64,000 bases of DNA. Origin: VRUE01 sp963704545 (GTDB taxonomy: Bacteria > Actinomycetota > Thermoleophilia > Solirubrobacterales > 70-9). Positions 49,235 to 58,598 of the stretch are shown here, piece by piece. The notes under the pieces were generated by a model. The model made no database searches and was not told the origin of the DNA. It worked only from the letters and a program-made list of their open reading frames with translations. A program made the position numbers and the translations under genes. The stretch is from the NCBI GenBank assembly GCA_963704545.1, contig OY969915.1, forward strand, positions 1,426,001 through 1,490,000, read 5' to 3'. Numbering within the stretch: position 1 is the first letter of the stretch; the number at the start of each line of letters is the position of its first letter.

Positions 49235-51292
49235 ATGCTCGGCGTCGGCCGTTACCTGCTGGGAGTTGCCGAGGTCGGACTGATCGTCGGCTTCGCCTGG
49301 CTGGGGGCGGCCTCCCTGTCTCGTCGCCTGGTTCCCGATCTCAACGGCACACCAGCTCACCTCGCAACCGTGGTCATCGCGCTGGCCATTCTGCTCTGGA
49401 CAGCTGAGCTGCTGGGCAGCTTTGGGCTGTTCGAGCCGTTGCCCTACGTGCTGGCGGTGGTGGGGATCGGAGTGGGGACGTGGGCGGTTGGCCGCGGGTC
49501 CTGTCGCGGGGAAAGGGGGGGCGCTGCGGGCGGACGCACAGCGTCCGTCCTCGACCCCCCCAACCCCCACGCCACCCGCGGAAGGGGCGTCGACGTCCTG
49601 ACTCTGATCGCGGTCCTCATTGCGGCAGGAGCAGTGATTCATTTCGCTGCCGAGGTCAAGCCAAAGCTTTCGACAGGCATGACCGGGTTCGATTCGACCT
49701 GGTACCACGGGCCGTTCGCGGCGGGGTTCTCCCAGAGCGGTGATACCTGGGGGCTGCACTTCATCGCGCCGCAGTTCCTGGCTTGGTTCTATCCGGCCAA
49801 CTCGGAGGTCTTCCACGGCATCGGGATGCTGGCCTTCGACCGCGACTTGGTGTCTCCGCTGCTCAACCTTGACTGGTTCGTCGGGTGCCTGGTGGCTGCA
49901 TGGTGCATCGGCCGCCCCTACCGAGTCGCGCCGTTCTCGCTGGCACTGGGAGCAATCGCACTGAGCCTTCCCGTGCTGTTTGATCAGGCGGGCGAGGCAC
50001 GGAACGACATCGTCGGGATCTTCTTTCTACTTGCCGCTGTTGCGGTTGCCGTCAATGCTTGGGCCGTACGTGGGGAGGGCGAGCGGTTGGGGCTGGGAGC
50101 TGTGGCCGTCGTCGGACTCGCGGCTGGCCTGGCCGCCGGGACAAAGCTCAACTTTCTCCTGCCCGCCGCAGTCCTCGTCGTCGGCCTTGCAGCGATCGCG
50201 TCGCGAGGGGGGAGGGGACGGACCCTGGTCGTTTCCGTCCTGGCCGCCCTCGCCGGAGGCGGCTACTGGTATCTGCGGAACTTCGCCCACGCCGGCAACC
50301 CGCTGCCGTGGATAAAGGACATCGGCCCGATCTCCCCGCCGTCGCCCGAGCAGGCCCTCGGCGGCCGCGAAGGCCACAGCGTCCTCGGCTACCTGGGCGA
50401 CACATCGGTCTGGTCCGACTGGCTCCTGCCCGGGCTGCACCAAGGACTCACCGTCTTCTGGCCCCTCATCGGAGCGCTTGCCTTCGCCGGCCTGCTCCTC
50501 TGCCTTGGCCGCCGCTCCGATCCGGTGCTCCGGGTGGCTGCACTTGCCGGCCTGGCCGCCACCCTCGCCTGGCTTATCGCCCCGACCTCCGCCTCCGGCC
50601 CCGACGGCATCCCCAGAGGCTTCGAGTCCGGCCTCCGCTACCTCGCCCCGGCCCTGGTCCTAGGCTTCGCCATGCTGCCAGCTGCCCCATCCCCCCAGCG
50701 CCTCCTCGCGACCCTGCGGTCGTATTTTCCGCCGGATAGCGGAGGGAACAGCGACCGCAAGCTAGACGATGGCCTTGACAGTGGGGTGCGGTCGTATTTC
50801 CTGCCGGATAGCGGCAGGAAATACGACCGCATTTTGGTGGGGGGGTTGATCTTGCTCGTCGCAGCGATCGGCTATCCCGTCCAGCGCCACTACCTGGAGA
50901 ACCGCTACGAGAGCCCCACCTTCACGACCCCGGGCCTCAACGCCGCCTTCGCGTGGGCCCGGGGGGTCGAGGACGCCCGCATCGCCACCACCAGCACTCG
51001 CCAGTACCCCCTCTTCGGCCGCGACCTCAGCAACGAAGTCGACTACATAGGCGAAGAGCAGCCCCACGGCGGCTTCACCGCCCCCACCACCTGCCGCCGC
51101 TGGCGCGAACTCCTCAACGCCGGCAACTACGACTACGTGGTCACGTCCAGAGACCGCATCGAACCGGGCAAGCCAACGTACCCAGTCACGGCCCGCTGGA
51201 CAAAAGCTCCCGGCGCCAGGCTGGTCTTGCAAGAGCCGCCCACAGTCATCTACAAGCTAAGGAGCCCCCTGGATCCATCGGCGTGCCGGTGA
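49235..51292 (+). CDS. Multi-spanning membrane protein, glycosyltransferase-39-like
   Basis: A 685-aa protein starting right after the murJ stop. It has about 12 membrane helices and a large extracytoplasmic first loop (TGFDSTWYHGPFAAGFSQ), as in GT-C enzymes that use polyprenyl-phosphate sugars. The loop Asp pair typical of such enzymes may be FDSTW and EARND. The C-terminal 150 residues are soluble. Two palindromic elements are inserted in frame at about residues 494-533, and a GC-rich low-complexity stretch at about 88-110 may be a third. Sugar and acceptor are unknown. Confidence 0.65.
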   Translation: MLGVGRYLLGVAEVGLIVGFAWLGAASLSRRLVPDLNGTPAHLATVVIALAILLWTAELLGSFGLFEPLPYVLAVVGIGVGTWAVGRGSCRGERGGAAGGRTASVLDPPNPHATRGRGVDVLTLIAVLIAAGAVIHFAAEVKPKLSTGMTGFDSTWYHGPFAAGFSQSGDTWGLHFIAPQFLAWFYPANSEVFHGIGMLAFDRDLVSPLLNLDWFVGCLVAAWCIGRPYRVAPFSLALGAIALSLPVLFDQAGEARNDIVGIFFLLAAVAVAVNAWAVRGEGERLGLGAVAVVGLAAGLAAGTKLNFLLPAAVLVVGLAAIASRGGRGRTLVVSVLAALAGGGYWYLRNFAHAGNPLPWIKDIGPISPPSPEQALGGREGHSVLGYLGDTSVWSDWLLPGLHQGLTVFWPLIGALAFAGLLLCLGRRSDPVLRVAALAGLAATLAWLIAPTSASGPDGIPRGFESGLRYLAPALVLGFAMLPAAPSPQRLLATLRSYFPPDSGGNSDRKLDDGLDSGVRSYFLPDSGRKYDRILVGGLILLVAAIGYPVQRHYLENRYESPTFTTPGLNAAFAWARGVEDARIATTSTRQYPLFGRDLSNEVDYIGEEQPHGGFTAPTTCRRWRELLNAGNYDYVVTSRDRIEPGKPTYPVTARWTKAPGARLVLQEPPTVIYKLRSPLDPSACR
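50715..50759 (+). repeat. Decayed palindromic element in the glycosyltransferase-like gene
   Basis: 19-7-19 layout with the same GGATAGC loop and outer TGCGGTCG/CGACCGCA arms as the perfect element 28 bases downstream, but the inner arm pairs are mutated. It is in frame, encoding SYFPPDSGGNSDRK. Confidence 0.7.
50787..50831 (+). repeat. Perfect palindromic element in the glycosyltransferase-like gene (19-7-19)
   Basis: Arms 50787-50805 and 50813-50831 are perfectly complementary around GGATAGC. In frame it encodes SYFLPDSGRKYDRI, parallel to the peptide of the decayed copy. Confidence 0.85.
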
Positions 51293-51302
51293 CCCCGCTT
51301 CT

Positions 51303-51394
51303 CCCGCGGGTGGCGCTGTAGGGGGGACCGCCCCCGAGGACGCTTTAGCGACCGCAGGGGGCGGTGGGTCCCCTGCAGCGACAGGACCCGCGGG
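51303..51394 (+). repeat. Interrupted inverted repeat before lepA
   Basis: CCCGCGGGT (51303-51311) pairs with 51386-51394, and ACCGCCCCC (51327-51335) pairs with GGGGGCGGT (51357-51365). The centre reads GAGGACGCTTTAGCGACCGC. It lies between the glycosyltransferase-like gene and lepA. Confidence 0.6.
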
Positions 51395-51426
51395 CCAACT
51401 CGCATGGTCATACTCCGACCCCGCCG

Positions 51427-53220
<1,794 letters not shown>

Positions 53221-53294
53221 GGGGGTCGGGCACCCCTCCCAAAACGCTCGGCGGGAGCCTCGCTTGAGTGTTTTGGGAGGGGTGCCCGACCCCC
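53221..53294 (+). repeat. 74-bp palindrome after lepA (29-16-29), family copy A
   Basis: Arms 53221-53249 and 53266-53294 are complementary with one mismatch, around GGCGGGAGCCTCGCTT. The inner 46 bp are identical to those at 54182-54227; the outer 14 bp of each arm are unique to this copy yet self-complementary. It begins at the base after the lepA stop. Confidence 0.9.
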
Positions 53295-53309
53295 TATCCT
53301 CGGTCCCTC

Positions 53310-53315
53310 TAGACT
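53310..53315 (+). promoter_or_regulatory. -10 box for the hadA-like gene, leaderless-type
   Basis: TAGACT ends 9 nt before ATG 53325, with no ribosome site between. Confidence 0.5.
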
Positions 53316-53324
53316 GCCGCCGCT

Positions 53325-53765
53325 ATGAGCGTAAAGACAGAGGCAATCGGCAAGGAATGGCCCGCCGCCACATACGAGGTGGGCAAGGAGAAGATCGGCG
53401 AGTACGCGCGTGCGGTCGGGCTCGACAACCAGGTCCACTTCGACCGCGAGGCGGCCAGGGCCGCCGGCTACCGCGACGTCGTCGCGCCGCCGATGTTCTG
53501 CGTCGTCTACAGCGCCCCGGCGCTGGGGCCGGCGATGTTCGACCCCGAGGTGGGGATGAACTTCGCGGCGATGGTGCACGGGGCCCAGGAGTTCGAGTGG
53601 GGCGAGCCCGCCTGCTCGGGTGACGAGATCACCACCACCTCCAAGTGCCTGGAGATCTTCGAGAAGGACGGCAAGGGCTTCTACGTCTTCGAGACCCGGT
53701 CCGTCAACCAGGACGGCGACGAGGTCGTCAAGGGCACCTGGACCAACATCGTGAGGGGAGTCTGA
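53325..53765 (+). CDS. MaoC-like N-terminal dehydratase subunit (HadA type)
   Basis: A 146-aa hotdog-fold protein (FAS1-like dehydratase domain): YEVGKEKIGEYARAVGLDNQ, then VAPPMFCVVYSAPAL, then the long helix and HGAQEFEWGEPACSGDEITT. In mycobacteria, HadA or HadC pairs with HadB to dehydrate 3-hydroxyacyl-ACP in fatty or mycolic acid elongation. The catalytic Asp-His pair is in the partner. It is co-transcribed with the next gene (1 base apart). Substrate chain length is unknown. Confidence 0.85.
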   Translation: MSVKTEAIGKEWPAATYEVGKEKIGEYARAVGLDNQVHFDREAARAAGYRDVVAPPMFCVVYSAPALGPAMFDPEVGMNFAAMVHGAQEFEWGEPACSGDEITTTSKCLEIFEKDGKGFYVFETRSVNQDGDEVVKGTWTNIVRGV

Positions 53766-53766
53766 G

Positions 53767-54159
53767 ATGGCGGACTTGAACACAGGGGACGCGATCCCCG
53801 AGCTGAGGGTTACCCCCGACAAGTACCTGCCGCACCGCTACGCGGGGGCCTCGGGCGACTTCAACCCGATCCACATCGATCCCGAGTTCGCCAAGGCGGT
53901 CGGCCTGCCGAACACGATCCTCCACGGCCTCTACATGATGGGCCTGGTCGCACGCTCGGCCACCGACGCCGCCGGCGGCGACCCTCGAAATCTCAAAAAG
54001 CTCTCCGTGCAGTTTCGTGGGATGGGAGCCCCCGAGACCGAGATCGTCGTGACCGGCACTGTGAAGTCGGCCGAGGGCGGCAAGGCCACGATCGACGTGG
54101 TTGCTGCGCAGGGCGAGAATCAGACGATTCGGAATGCCGAGGCGGAAGTCCAGCTTTAA
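53767..54159 (+). CDS. MaoC-like dehydratase subunit (HadB type)
   Basis: A 130-aa hotdog-fold hydratase with the catalytic motif YAGASGDFNPIHID (Asp and His present), then LHGLYMMGLVARS. This is the active subunit expected to pair with the preceding gene. The two are one coupled unit bracketed by two related 74-bp palindromes (53221-53294 and 54168-54241). Membership of the hadAB family is from motif and order. Confidence 0.87.
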   Translation: MADLNTGDAIPELRVTPDKYLPHRYAGASGDFNPIHIDPEFAKAVGLPNTILHGLYMMGLVARSATDAAGGDPRNLKKLSVQFRGMGAPETEIVVTGTVKSAEGGKATIDVVAAQGENQTIRNAEAEVQL

Positions 54160-54167
54160 GCGTTGGG

Positions 54168-54241
54168 GAGCGCCGGGTGGCCCTCCCAAAACGCTCGGCG
54201 GGAGCCTCGCTTGAGTGTTTTGGGAGGGCCACCCGGCGCTC
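54168..54241 (+). repeat. 74-bp palindrome after the hadB-like gene (29-16-29), family copy B
   Basis: Arms 54168-54196 and 54213-54241 are complementary with one mismatch. The 46-bp core equals that of copy A at 53221-53294; the outer 14 bp of each arm differ from copy A but pair with each other. It ends 17 bp before hrcA. Confidence 0.9.
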
Positions 54242-54245
54242 CTCT

Positions 54246-54251
54246 TAGACT
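54246..54251 (+). promoter_or_regulatory. -10 box for hrcA, leaderless-type
   Basis: TAGACT ends 7 nt before ATG 54259. No CIRCE operator is seen. Confidence 0.5.
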
Positions 54252-54258
54252 TCGAAGC

Positions 54259-55281
54259 ATGCTTTCCGCTCGACAGGAGCTCATTCTCAAGCTGGTCGTT
54301 GATGCCTACCTGGCGTCGGGGAAGCCCGTGCCTTCGAAGGAGCTTGCGGAGCATTCTGAGGTCGAGTGGGGTGCTTCCACCGTTCGGGCGGAGCTGGCGG
54401 CGCTGGAGGCTGCCGGGTACCTGACGCATCCGCACACGTCGGCTGGCCGGATTCCGACGGAGCTGGGGTATCGCAGGCACGTCGACCTGATGATGGCCGC
54501 CGGGGGACCCCCCGCGGAGAGCCGGGTGGAGCTGGAGCTGCGGCGCGAGATCGATGCTGCGATGCGCGAGACGACCGCGGCGCTGGCGCAGATGACCAAC
54601 CTGATGGCGCTGGCGATGGCGCCGCCCGAGACCCTCGCGGCGACGATCCGCCGGGTCGAGGTCCTGCGACTTCAGCCGACCCGCGTGATGGTGGTGGCGA
54701 TCGCCTCCAACGGCACCGTCGCCAAGCGCGTCTTCGACTTCCCGGTCCCGGTCGATTCCGGCCTGGTCGAGTGGGCCTCGAGCTACCTCAACGAGTCGCT
54801 CTCGGGGATGGGCCTGGGCGCGCGGATGATCGCCGGCCGCCTCGCCGACCCCGAGCTCGGCCCGCTCGAGGCCGAGTTCCTGGCTACGCTCGGTGCCGCC
54901 TTCACCGAGCTCGAGCGCGAGGAGTCTTCCGACACCCTCTACATGGAGGGGGCCTCGCGGCTTCTCTCCGACGCGCACTCCGCCGACCTGCCCCGCGCCG
55001 ACCGGCTGATGACCGCGCTGGAGGAGCGGGCGAGCCTGCTCGAGATGCTGCGCTCGGCCCTCGACCGGCGCTCGGTCTTCCTCTGGATCGGCGGCGAGAA
55101 CCCGCGCCCGGAGCTGCGCTCGGTCAGCGTCGTCGGGGCCAACTACGGGCTCGCGCACCGCAACCTCGGGACCGTCGGCGTGGTCGGTCCGCTGCGCATG
55201 GACTACGCCACCGCGATCGACTCCGTGCGCGCCGCCGCGCGCGAGCTCTCGCGCTACTGCGAGACGGTCTACGACGGCTGA
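54259..55281 (+). CDS. hrcA: Heat-inducible transcription repressor HrcA
   Basis: A 340-aa protein from ATG 54259; the ORF upstream lies in the palindrome. The N-terminal winged helix carries the family start MLSARQELILKLVVDAYLAS and VEWGASTVRAELAALEAAGY, then HTSAGRIPTELGYR. The C-terminal domain has the GLGARMIAGRLAD segment and GPLRMDYATAI at the end. It represses chaperone genes by binding CIRCE. It is followed directly by dnaJ (10 bases), the usual hrcA-dnaJ order in Actinobacteria. Confidence 0.94.
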   Translation: MLSARQELILKLVVDAYLASGKPVPSKELAEHSEVEWGASTVRAELAALEAAGYLTHPHTSAGRIPTELGYRRHVDLMMAAGGPPAESRVELELRREIDAAMRETTAALAQMTNLMALAMAPPETLAATIRRVEVLRLQPTRVMVVAIASNGTVAKRVFDFPVPVDSGLVEWASSYLNESLSGMGLGARMIAGRLADPELGPLEAEFLATLGAAFTELEREESSDTLYMEGASRLLSDAHSADLPRADRLMTALEERASLLEMLRSALDRRSVFLWIGGENPRPELRSVSVVGANYGLAHRNLGTVGVVGPLRMDYATAIDSVRAAARELSRYCETVYDG

Positions 55282-55291
55282 TCGGGACCCG

Positions 55292-55960
55292 ATGCCACGC
55301 GACTACTACGAGGTCCTCGGGGTGCAGCGCGGTGCGTCGGAGACGGAGATGAAGCGGGCCTTCCGCGGGCTCGCCCGCGAGCTGCACCCCGACGTCAACG
55401 CCCACGACCCGGACGCGGAAAAGAAGTTCAAGGAGGCCGCCGAGGCCTACGAGGTGCTCTCCGACCCGGAGCGCCGCCAGGCTTACGACCGTTTTGGCCA
55501 TGACGGCCTGCGGGGCGGGGGTGCTGCGGCCGGCGGCCCGGGCTTCGGCACGGTAGAGGACCTGTTCCAGGCGGTCTTCGGCGGCGCCTTCGGCTTCGAG
55601 GTCAGGCGGGGGCCGATGCGCGGACAGGATCTCGTCCACGCGGTCGAGATCTCCGCTGTGCAGGCCATGCTGGGGGCGACCGTCAAGATCCCGAGCCACG
55701 AGGGCGAGCGGGAGGTCGAGCTGCCGCCGGGGGTTCAGCACGGCTCCCAGTTCGGCCTGCGCGGTCACGGCCTGCCGGGTGCCAACGGGGGGCCGCCGGG
55801 AGACCTGCGCGTCGTCGTCCACGTCGTCGTCCCCACCGGCCTCTCCGACGAGCAGCGCGAGCTGGCCGAGAAGCTGGAGGAGTCCCTGGGGCCGCACAAC
55901 CTCCGCTCCGAGCAGGGCGACGACGGCTTCTTCTCCCGCATGCGCAGAGCATTCGGTTGA
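55292..55960 (+). CDS. dnaJ: Compact DnaJ-family co-chaperone without zinc finger
   Basis: A 222-aa protein with a J-domain (residues 3-66, HPD at 32-34 stimulating DnaK), a Gly/Phe-rich linker (FGTVEDLFQAVFGGAFGFEV), then one beta domain matching DnaJ CTD-II (AVQAMLGATVKIPS, PPGVQHGSQFGLRGHGLP, SDEQRELAEKLEESLG). The four CxxCxGxG zinc motifs and CTD-I of standard DnaJ (about 370 aa) are absent. It is co-transcribed with hrcA, and its stop overlaps the prmA start. It may be this lineage's second, hrcA-linked DnaJ. Confidence 0.88.
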   Translation: MPRDYYEVLGVQRGASETEMKRAFRGLARELHPDVNAHDPDAEKKFKEAAEAYEVLSDPERRQAYDRFGHDGLRGGGAAAGGPGFGTVEDLFQAVFGGAFGFEVRRGPMRGQDLVHAVEISAVQAMLGATVKIPSHEGEREVELPPGVQHGSQFGLRGHGLPGANGGPPGDLRVVVHVVVPTGLSDEQRELAEKLEESLGPHNLRSEQGDDGFFSRMRRAFG

Positions 55961-56832
55961 TCCGCCTGGCCGTCCGCTGCACGCCCGAGCAGGCCGAGAT
56001 CGTCCTCGCCGAGCTCACGGTCCTCGCCCCCAACGGGGTCGAGGAGGAGCGGGGCCCCGGCTACGTCGAGTACGCGATCTACGGTGGCGAGGGGGAGCTG
56101 CCGGAGCTGGGCGAGATCGAGGTGGCTGCCGGCGACGGCCTGGTCGAGGTCGTGGCGACCGAGGTTCCCGACGACTGGGCCGACCGCTGGCAGGACTTCC
56201 ACAAGCCGCTGCTCGTCGGCGAGCGGCTCTGGTTGCGCCCCTCCTGGGAGGAGCCGCGCGAGGGGACGATAGACCTCGTGGTGGACCCCGGCCGCGCCTT
56301 CGGCACCGGCGCCCACCCGACGACGCGGCTGTGCCTCGAATTCCTGTTGGGGCTGGCCGACGCAGGCGAAGCCACAGGACCTCTCACAGATTTGGGCACC
56401 GGCTCGGGCGTCCTGGCGATCGCAGCAGCCAAGCTCGGCTGGTCCCCCGTGCAGGGTTACGACCACGAGGCGCCTTCGATCGAGGCGACTGCCGCAAACG
56501 CCGAAGTCAACGGCGTACGCGTCGAGGTGGAGAAGCTAAACCTACGAGAAGAGCTGCCGGCCCTCGCCTCGACGACGGTGGCCAACATGACCGCCCCGAT
56601 TCTGCGGGTCGTAGCCAGGGAGCTCGATTGCAGCGGGCACCGGGGGAGGGTCCGACGGAGCCTCCCCGCTGTTGCTCCGGCGGACCCTCCCCCGGTGCCC
56701 GTCACGATGATCCTCTCCGGCCTCCTCCCAGCCGAGTTGGACGAGATCGCTGCCGCTTTCGCCCCCGCCGGCCTCAGCGAGGCGGACCGTCGCTTGCAGG
56801 GAGATTGGGCCGCCCTTCTGCTCAAGCGCTGA
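55957..56832 (+). CDS. prmA: Ribosomal protein L11 methyltransferase PrmA
   Basis: A 291-aa enzyme that trimethylates L11 Lys residues using SAM. TTG 55957 overlaps the dnaJ stop. The N-terminal substrate domain ends near residue 90 (DDWADRWQDFHKPLLVGERL). The SAM domain has GRAFGTGAHPTTRLCLEFL, motif I DLGTGSGVLAIAAAKLG, and VANMTAPILRVVARE. A palindrome at 56634-56701 inserts about 23 residues in frame just before SGLL, replacing the usual short PGG loop. Confidence 0.92.
   Translation: MIRLAVRCTPEQAEIVLAELTVLAPNGVEEERGPGYVEYAIYGGEGELPELGEIEVAAGDGLVEVVATEVPDDWADRWQDFHKPLLVGERLWLRPSWEEPREGTIDLVVDPGRAFGTGAHPTTRLCLEFLLGLADAGEATGPLTDLGTGSGVLAIAAAKLGWSPVQGYDHEAPSIEATAANAEVNGVRVEVEKLNLREELPALASTTVANMTAPILRVVARELDCSGHRGRVRRSLPAVAPADPPPVPVTMILSGLLPAELDEIAAAFAPAGLSEADRRLQGDWAALLLKR
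56634..56701 (+). repeat. Palindromic element inserted in frame in prmA (28-12-28)
   Basis: Arms 56634-56661 and 56674-56701 are complementary at 27 of 28 positions around CTCCCCGCTGTT. The reading frame passes through it, placing about 23 residues between the GHRGRV and PVTMILSGLL segments of PrmA. Confidence 0.85.
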
Positions 56833-56833
56833 T

Positions 56834-56870
56834 TGGCGACTTATGCGTCATATGGACGCATAAGTCGCCA
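56834..56870 (+). repeat. Perfect palindrome after prmA (16-5-16)
   Basis: TGGCGACTTATGCGTC-ATATG-GACGCATAAGTCGCCA, two bases after the prmA stop. The CATATG-type loop resembles the CATATAGG loop of the comEC element. Confidence 0.85.
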
Positions 56871-56887
56871 GACGCCGACTGCGACGG

Positions 56888-56893
56888 TATGTT
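56888..56893 (+). promoter_or_regulatory. -10 box for the DUF2269-like gene
   Basis: TATGTT ends 8 nt before ATG 56902. Confidence 0.4.
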
Positions 56894-56901
56894 TCGCGCC
56901 G

Positions 56902-57387
56902 ATGCTGGCGACGATCGTCGATCCCGGGTACAAGTTCGCGCTGTTCCTGCACATCCTTGCGGTCGTGCTCGCCTTCGGCCCGACGTTTGGCTACGGGTTC
57001 TTCTTCTCGGTCGCACCTCAGTTCCCGCGCGCCACCCCCGCGATCATCGCCGGGGTGCAGAAGGTGGACCGCTACCTCGTCTCTCCCGGGATGATCGTCC
57101 TGCTGGTGGCGGGGATTTACCTGCAGGCCGATGGCGACTGGGACGCCGGCGAGGCGTTCCTCAGCGTCGGGTACCTGGCGATCATCGGACTCTTCGCCCT
57201 TCAGGGGGGCTTCTTTCGACCGCAGACGCGCAAGGCGAGGGAGTTGGCCGAACGCGACCTGAAGGCCGGCGACACGCTCAGCGACGAGTTCAACGCGGTG
57301 AGCGAACGGCTCAGCAAAGTGGGAGGGCTTGCGGGTCTGATCGTCGTCGTCACGATCTTCTTCATGACTTACAAGCCCTTCCTCTAG
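56902..57387 (+). CDS. DUF2269-like integral membrane protein
   Basis: A 161-aa protein from ATG 56902; the upstream ORF part lies in the palindrome. It has four membrane helices: FALFLHILAVVLAFGPTFGYG, LVSPGMIVLLVAGIYLQ, FLSVGYLAIIGLFALQGGFF and LAGLIVVVTIFFMTYKPFL. The His in the first helix and the KVDRYLVSP loop are typical of this family of unknown function, sometimes linked to electron transfer. It lies between prmA and murI. Confidence 0.75.
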   Translation: MLATIVDPGYKFALFLHILAVVLAFGPTFGYGFFFSVAPQFPRATPAIIAGVQKVDRYLVSPGMIVLLVAGIYLQADGDWDAGEAFLSVGYLAIIGLFALQGGFFRPQTRKARELAERDLKAGDTLSDEFNAVSERLSKVGGLAGLIVVVTIFFMTYKPFL

Positions 57388-57451
57388 GGCGCGGGCGCTG
57401 ACGGTCTCGGATCCCAGCGACGCCCGGCTCGACCCCTCGCTGCCGATCGCG

Positions 57452-58249
57452 ATGTTCGACTCGGGCGTCGGCGGGCTCACCGTCCTGCACGAGTGCCTCG
57501 TCTCGCTGCCGGAAGAGGACTACGTCTATCTCGGCGACACCGCCTGGTTCCCCTACGGGGTAAAGGACCCCGATGAGCTGCGCACGCGAATCGCGGCGAT
57601 CGCCGAGCGCCTGCTCGGCGGTCGCGCCAAGCTGCTGGTGATCGCCTGCAACACGGCGACCTCGATCGGCGAGGACGTGGCGCGCGAGGTCGCCGCCGCG
57701 CACGGGGTGGCGGTGGTGCCCGTGGTCGAGCCCCAGGCCGAGATCGCGGCCGCGATCACCGACAGCGGCCGGGTGGGCGTGCTGGCGACGCCGAACACGG
57801 TCGAGAGCGGTGCCTACCGCCGCGCCCTCGAAGGCCAGCACCGCGCCCTCGAGGTGACCGAGGTCGAGGCCCCCGACCTCGCGCCCTTCATCCAGGACGG
57901 CTCGCCGTTCGACCATGACGTGCTCGAGATGGCGCGCGCCTACTGCACGCCGCTGAAGCGGGCTGAGGTCGACACCCTGATCCTCGGCTGCACGCACTAC
58001 CCGCTCGTCGCCCCGATGCTCCAGCGCATCCTCGGCCGGGACGTGCGCCTGGTCAGCGGCGGCCATGCGGTCGCTGCGGCTGTCCAGCGCACCCTGGAGC
58101 GGGACGGACTGGCCCGCTCTCCCGCCGCCGAAGGCACGTATCGCTTCCTCTGCACCGGAGACGTCGACTCGTTCTGCGACCTGGGCACCCGCTTCCTGCA
58201 GATGCCGCTGGGAGAGGTGGAGCGGGTCGAGATTCCAGGCACCGGCTGA
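57452..58249 (+). CDS. murI: Glutamate racemase
   Basis: A 265-aa cytosolic enzyme supplying D-glutamate for peptidoglycan. The start reads MFDSGVGGLTVLHE. The two catalytic Cys residues are in VIACNTATS and LILGCTHYPLV. AGDTAWFPYG (here LGDTAWFPYGVK) is the family motif. ATG 57452 is the first standard start; the family usually has about 8-10 residues before FDSG, and an in-frame CTG at 57398 could supply them. The following 118 bases to vapB contain no gene. Confidence 0.93.
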   Translation: MFDSGVGGLTVLHECLVSLPEEDYVYLGDTAWFPYGVKDPDELRTRIAAIAERLLGGRAKLLVIACNTATSIGEDVAREVAAAHGVAVVPVVEPQAEIAAAITDSGRVGVLATPNTVESGAYRRALEGQHRALEVTEVEAPDLAPFIQDGSPFDHDVLEMARAYCTPLKRAEVDTLILGCTHYPLVAPMLQRILGRDVRLVSGGHAVAAAVQRTLERDGLARSPAAEGTYRFLCTGDVDSFCDLGTRFLQMPLGEVERVEIPGTG

Positions 58250-58355
58250 GTGCCGCGCGTTTGAATTTCCACTTCCGGCACATACGTCACCCATGTGTGC
58301 GTCACGTCCTGAGATCGTCGGGTGCATGACGACAACAGCTCTCAGCAATACCGTA

Positions 58356-58361
58356 TATACT
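58356..58361 (+). promoter_or_regulatory. -10 box and palindrome before vapB
   Basis: TATACT ends 7 nt before GTG 58368 and overlaps GTATATAC (58353-58360), a perfect 8-bp palindrome that could be the VapB operator. Confidence 0.45.
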
Positions 58362-58367
58362 CACCCC

Positions 58368-58598
58368 GTGGCAAAGGTGATGATCTCGATCCCCGACGAT
58401 CTGCTCGAGCGGCTCGACGCCCGGGCCCGCGCCAACCGCGAGACCCGCAGTGGCTTTCTTCGGCGCCTGGTTGAAGAGGATGTGGAAGCGGACAAGGTGC
58501 GTCGCCGCCGCGAGCTCGAAGAGCTTCTCGGCAAGGCGACGGTCGACTTGGGTGGGGACGCGGCGCGCCTGATCCGCGAAGACCGAGACTCGCACTGA
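58368..58598 (+). CDS. vapB: VapB-type ribbon-helix-helix antitoxin
   Basis: A 76-aa protein from GTG 58368; ATG 58326 is an in-frame alternative. The N-terminal ribbon-helix-helix reads VMISIPDDLLERLDARARAN then TRSGFLRRLVEEDVEA. The C-terminal half (RRRRELEELLGKATVDLGG) would wrap the toxin. Its stop shares one base with the next ATG. A typical antitoxin that represses its own promoter with VapC. Confidence 0.85.
   Translation: MAKVMISIPDDLLERLDARARANRETRSGFLRRLVEEDVEADKVRRRRELEELLGKATVDLGGDAARLIREDRDSH

Noticed and set aside
53221..54241. CIRCE operators for HrcA in the 74-bp palindromes
   Set aside because: The ACGCTC...GAGTG core recalls CIRCE, but the spacer is 16 nt instead of 9 and the TTAGCACTC arm is absent.
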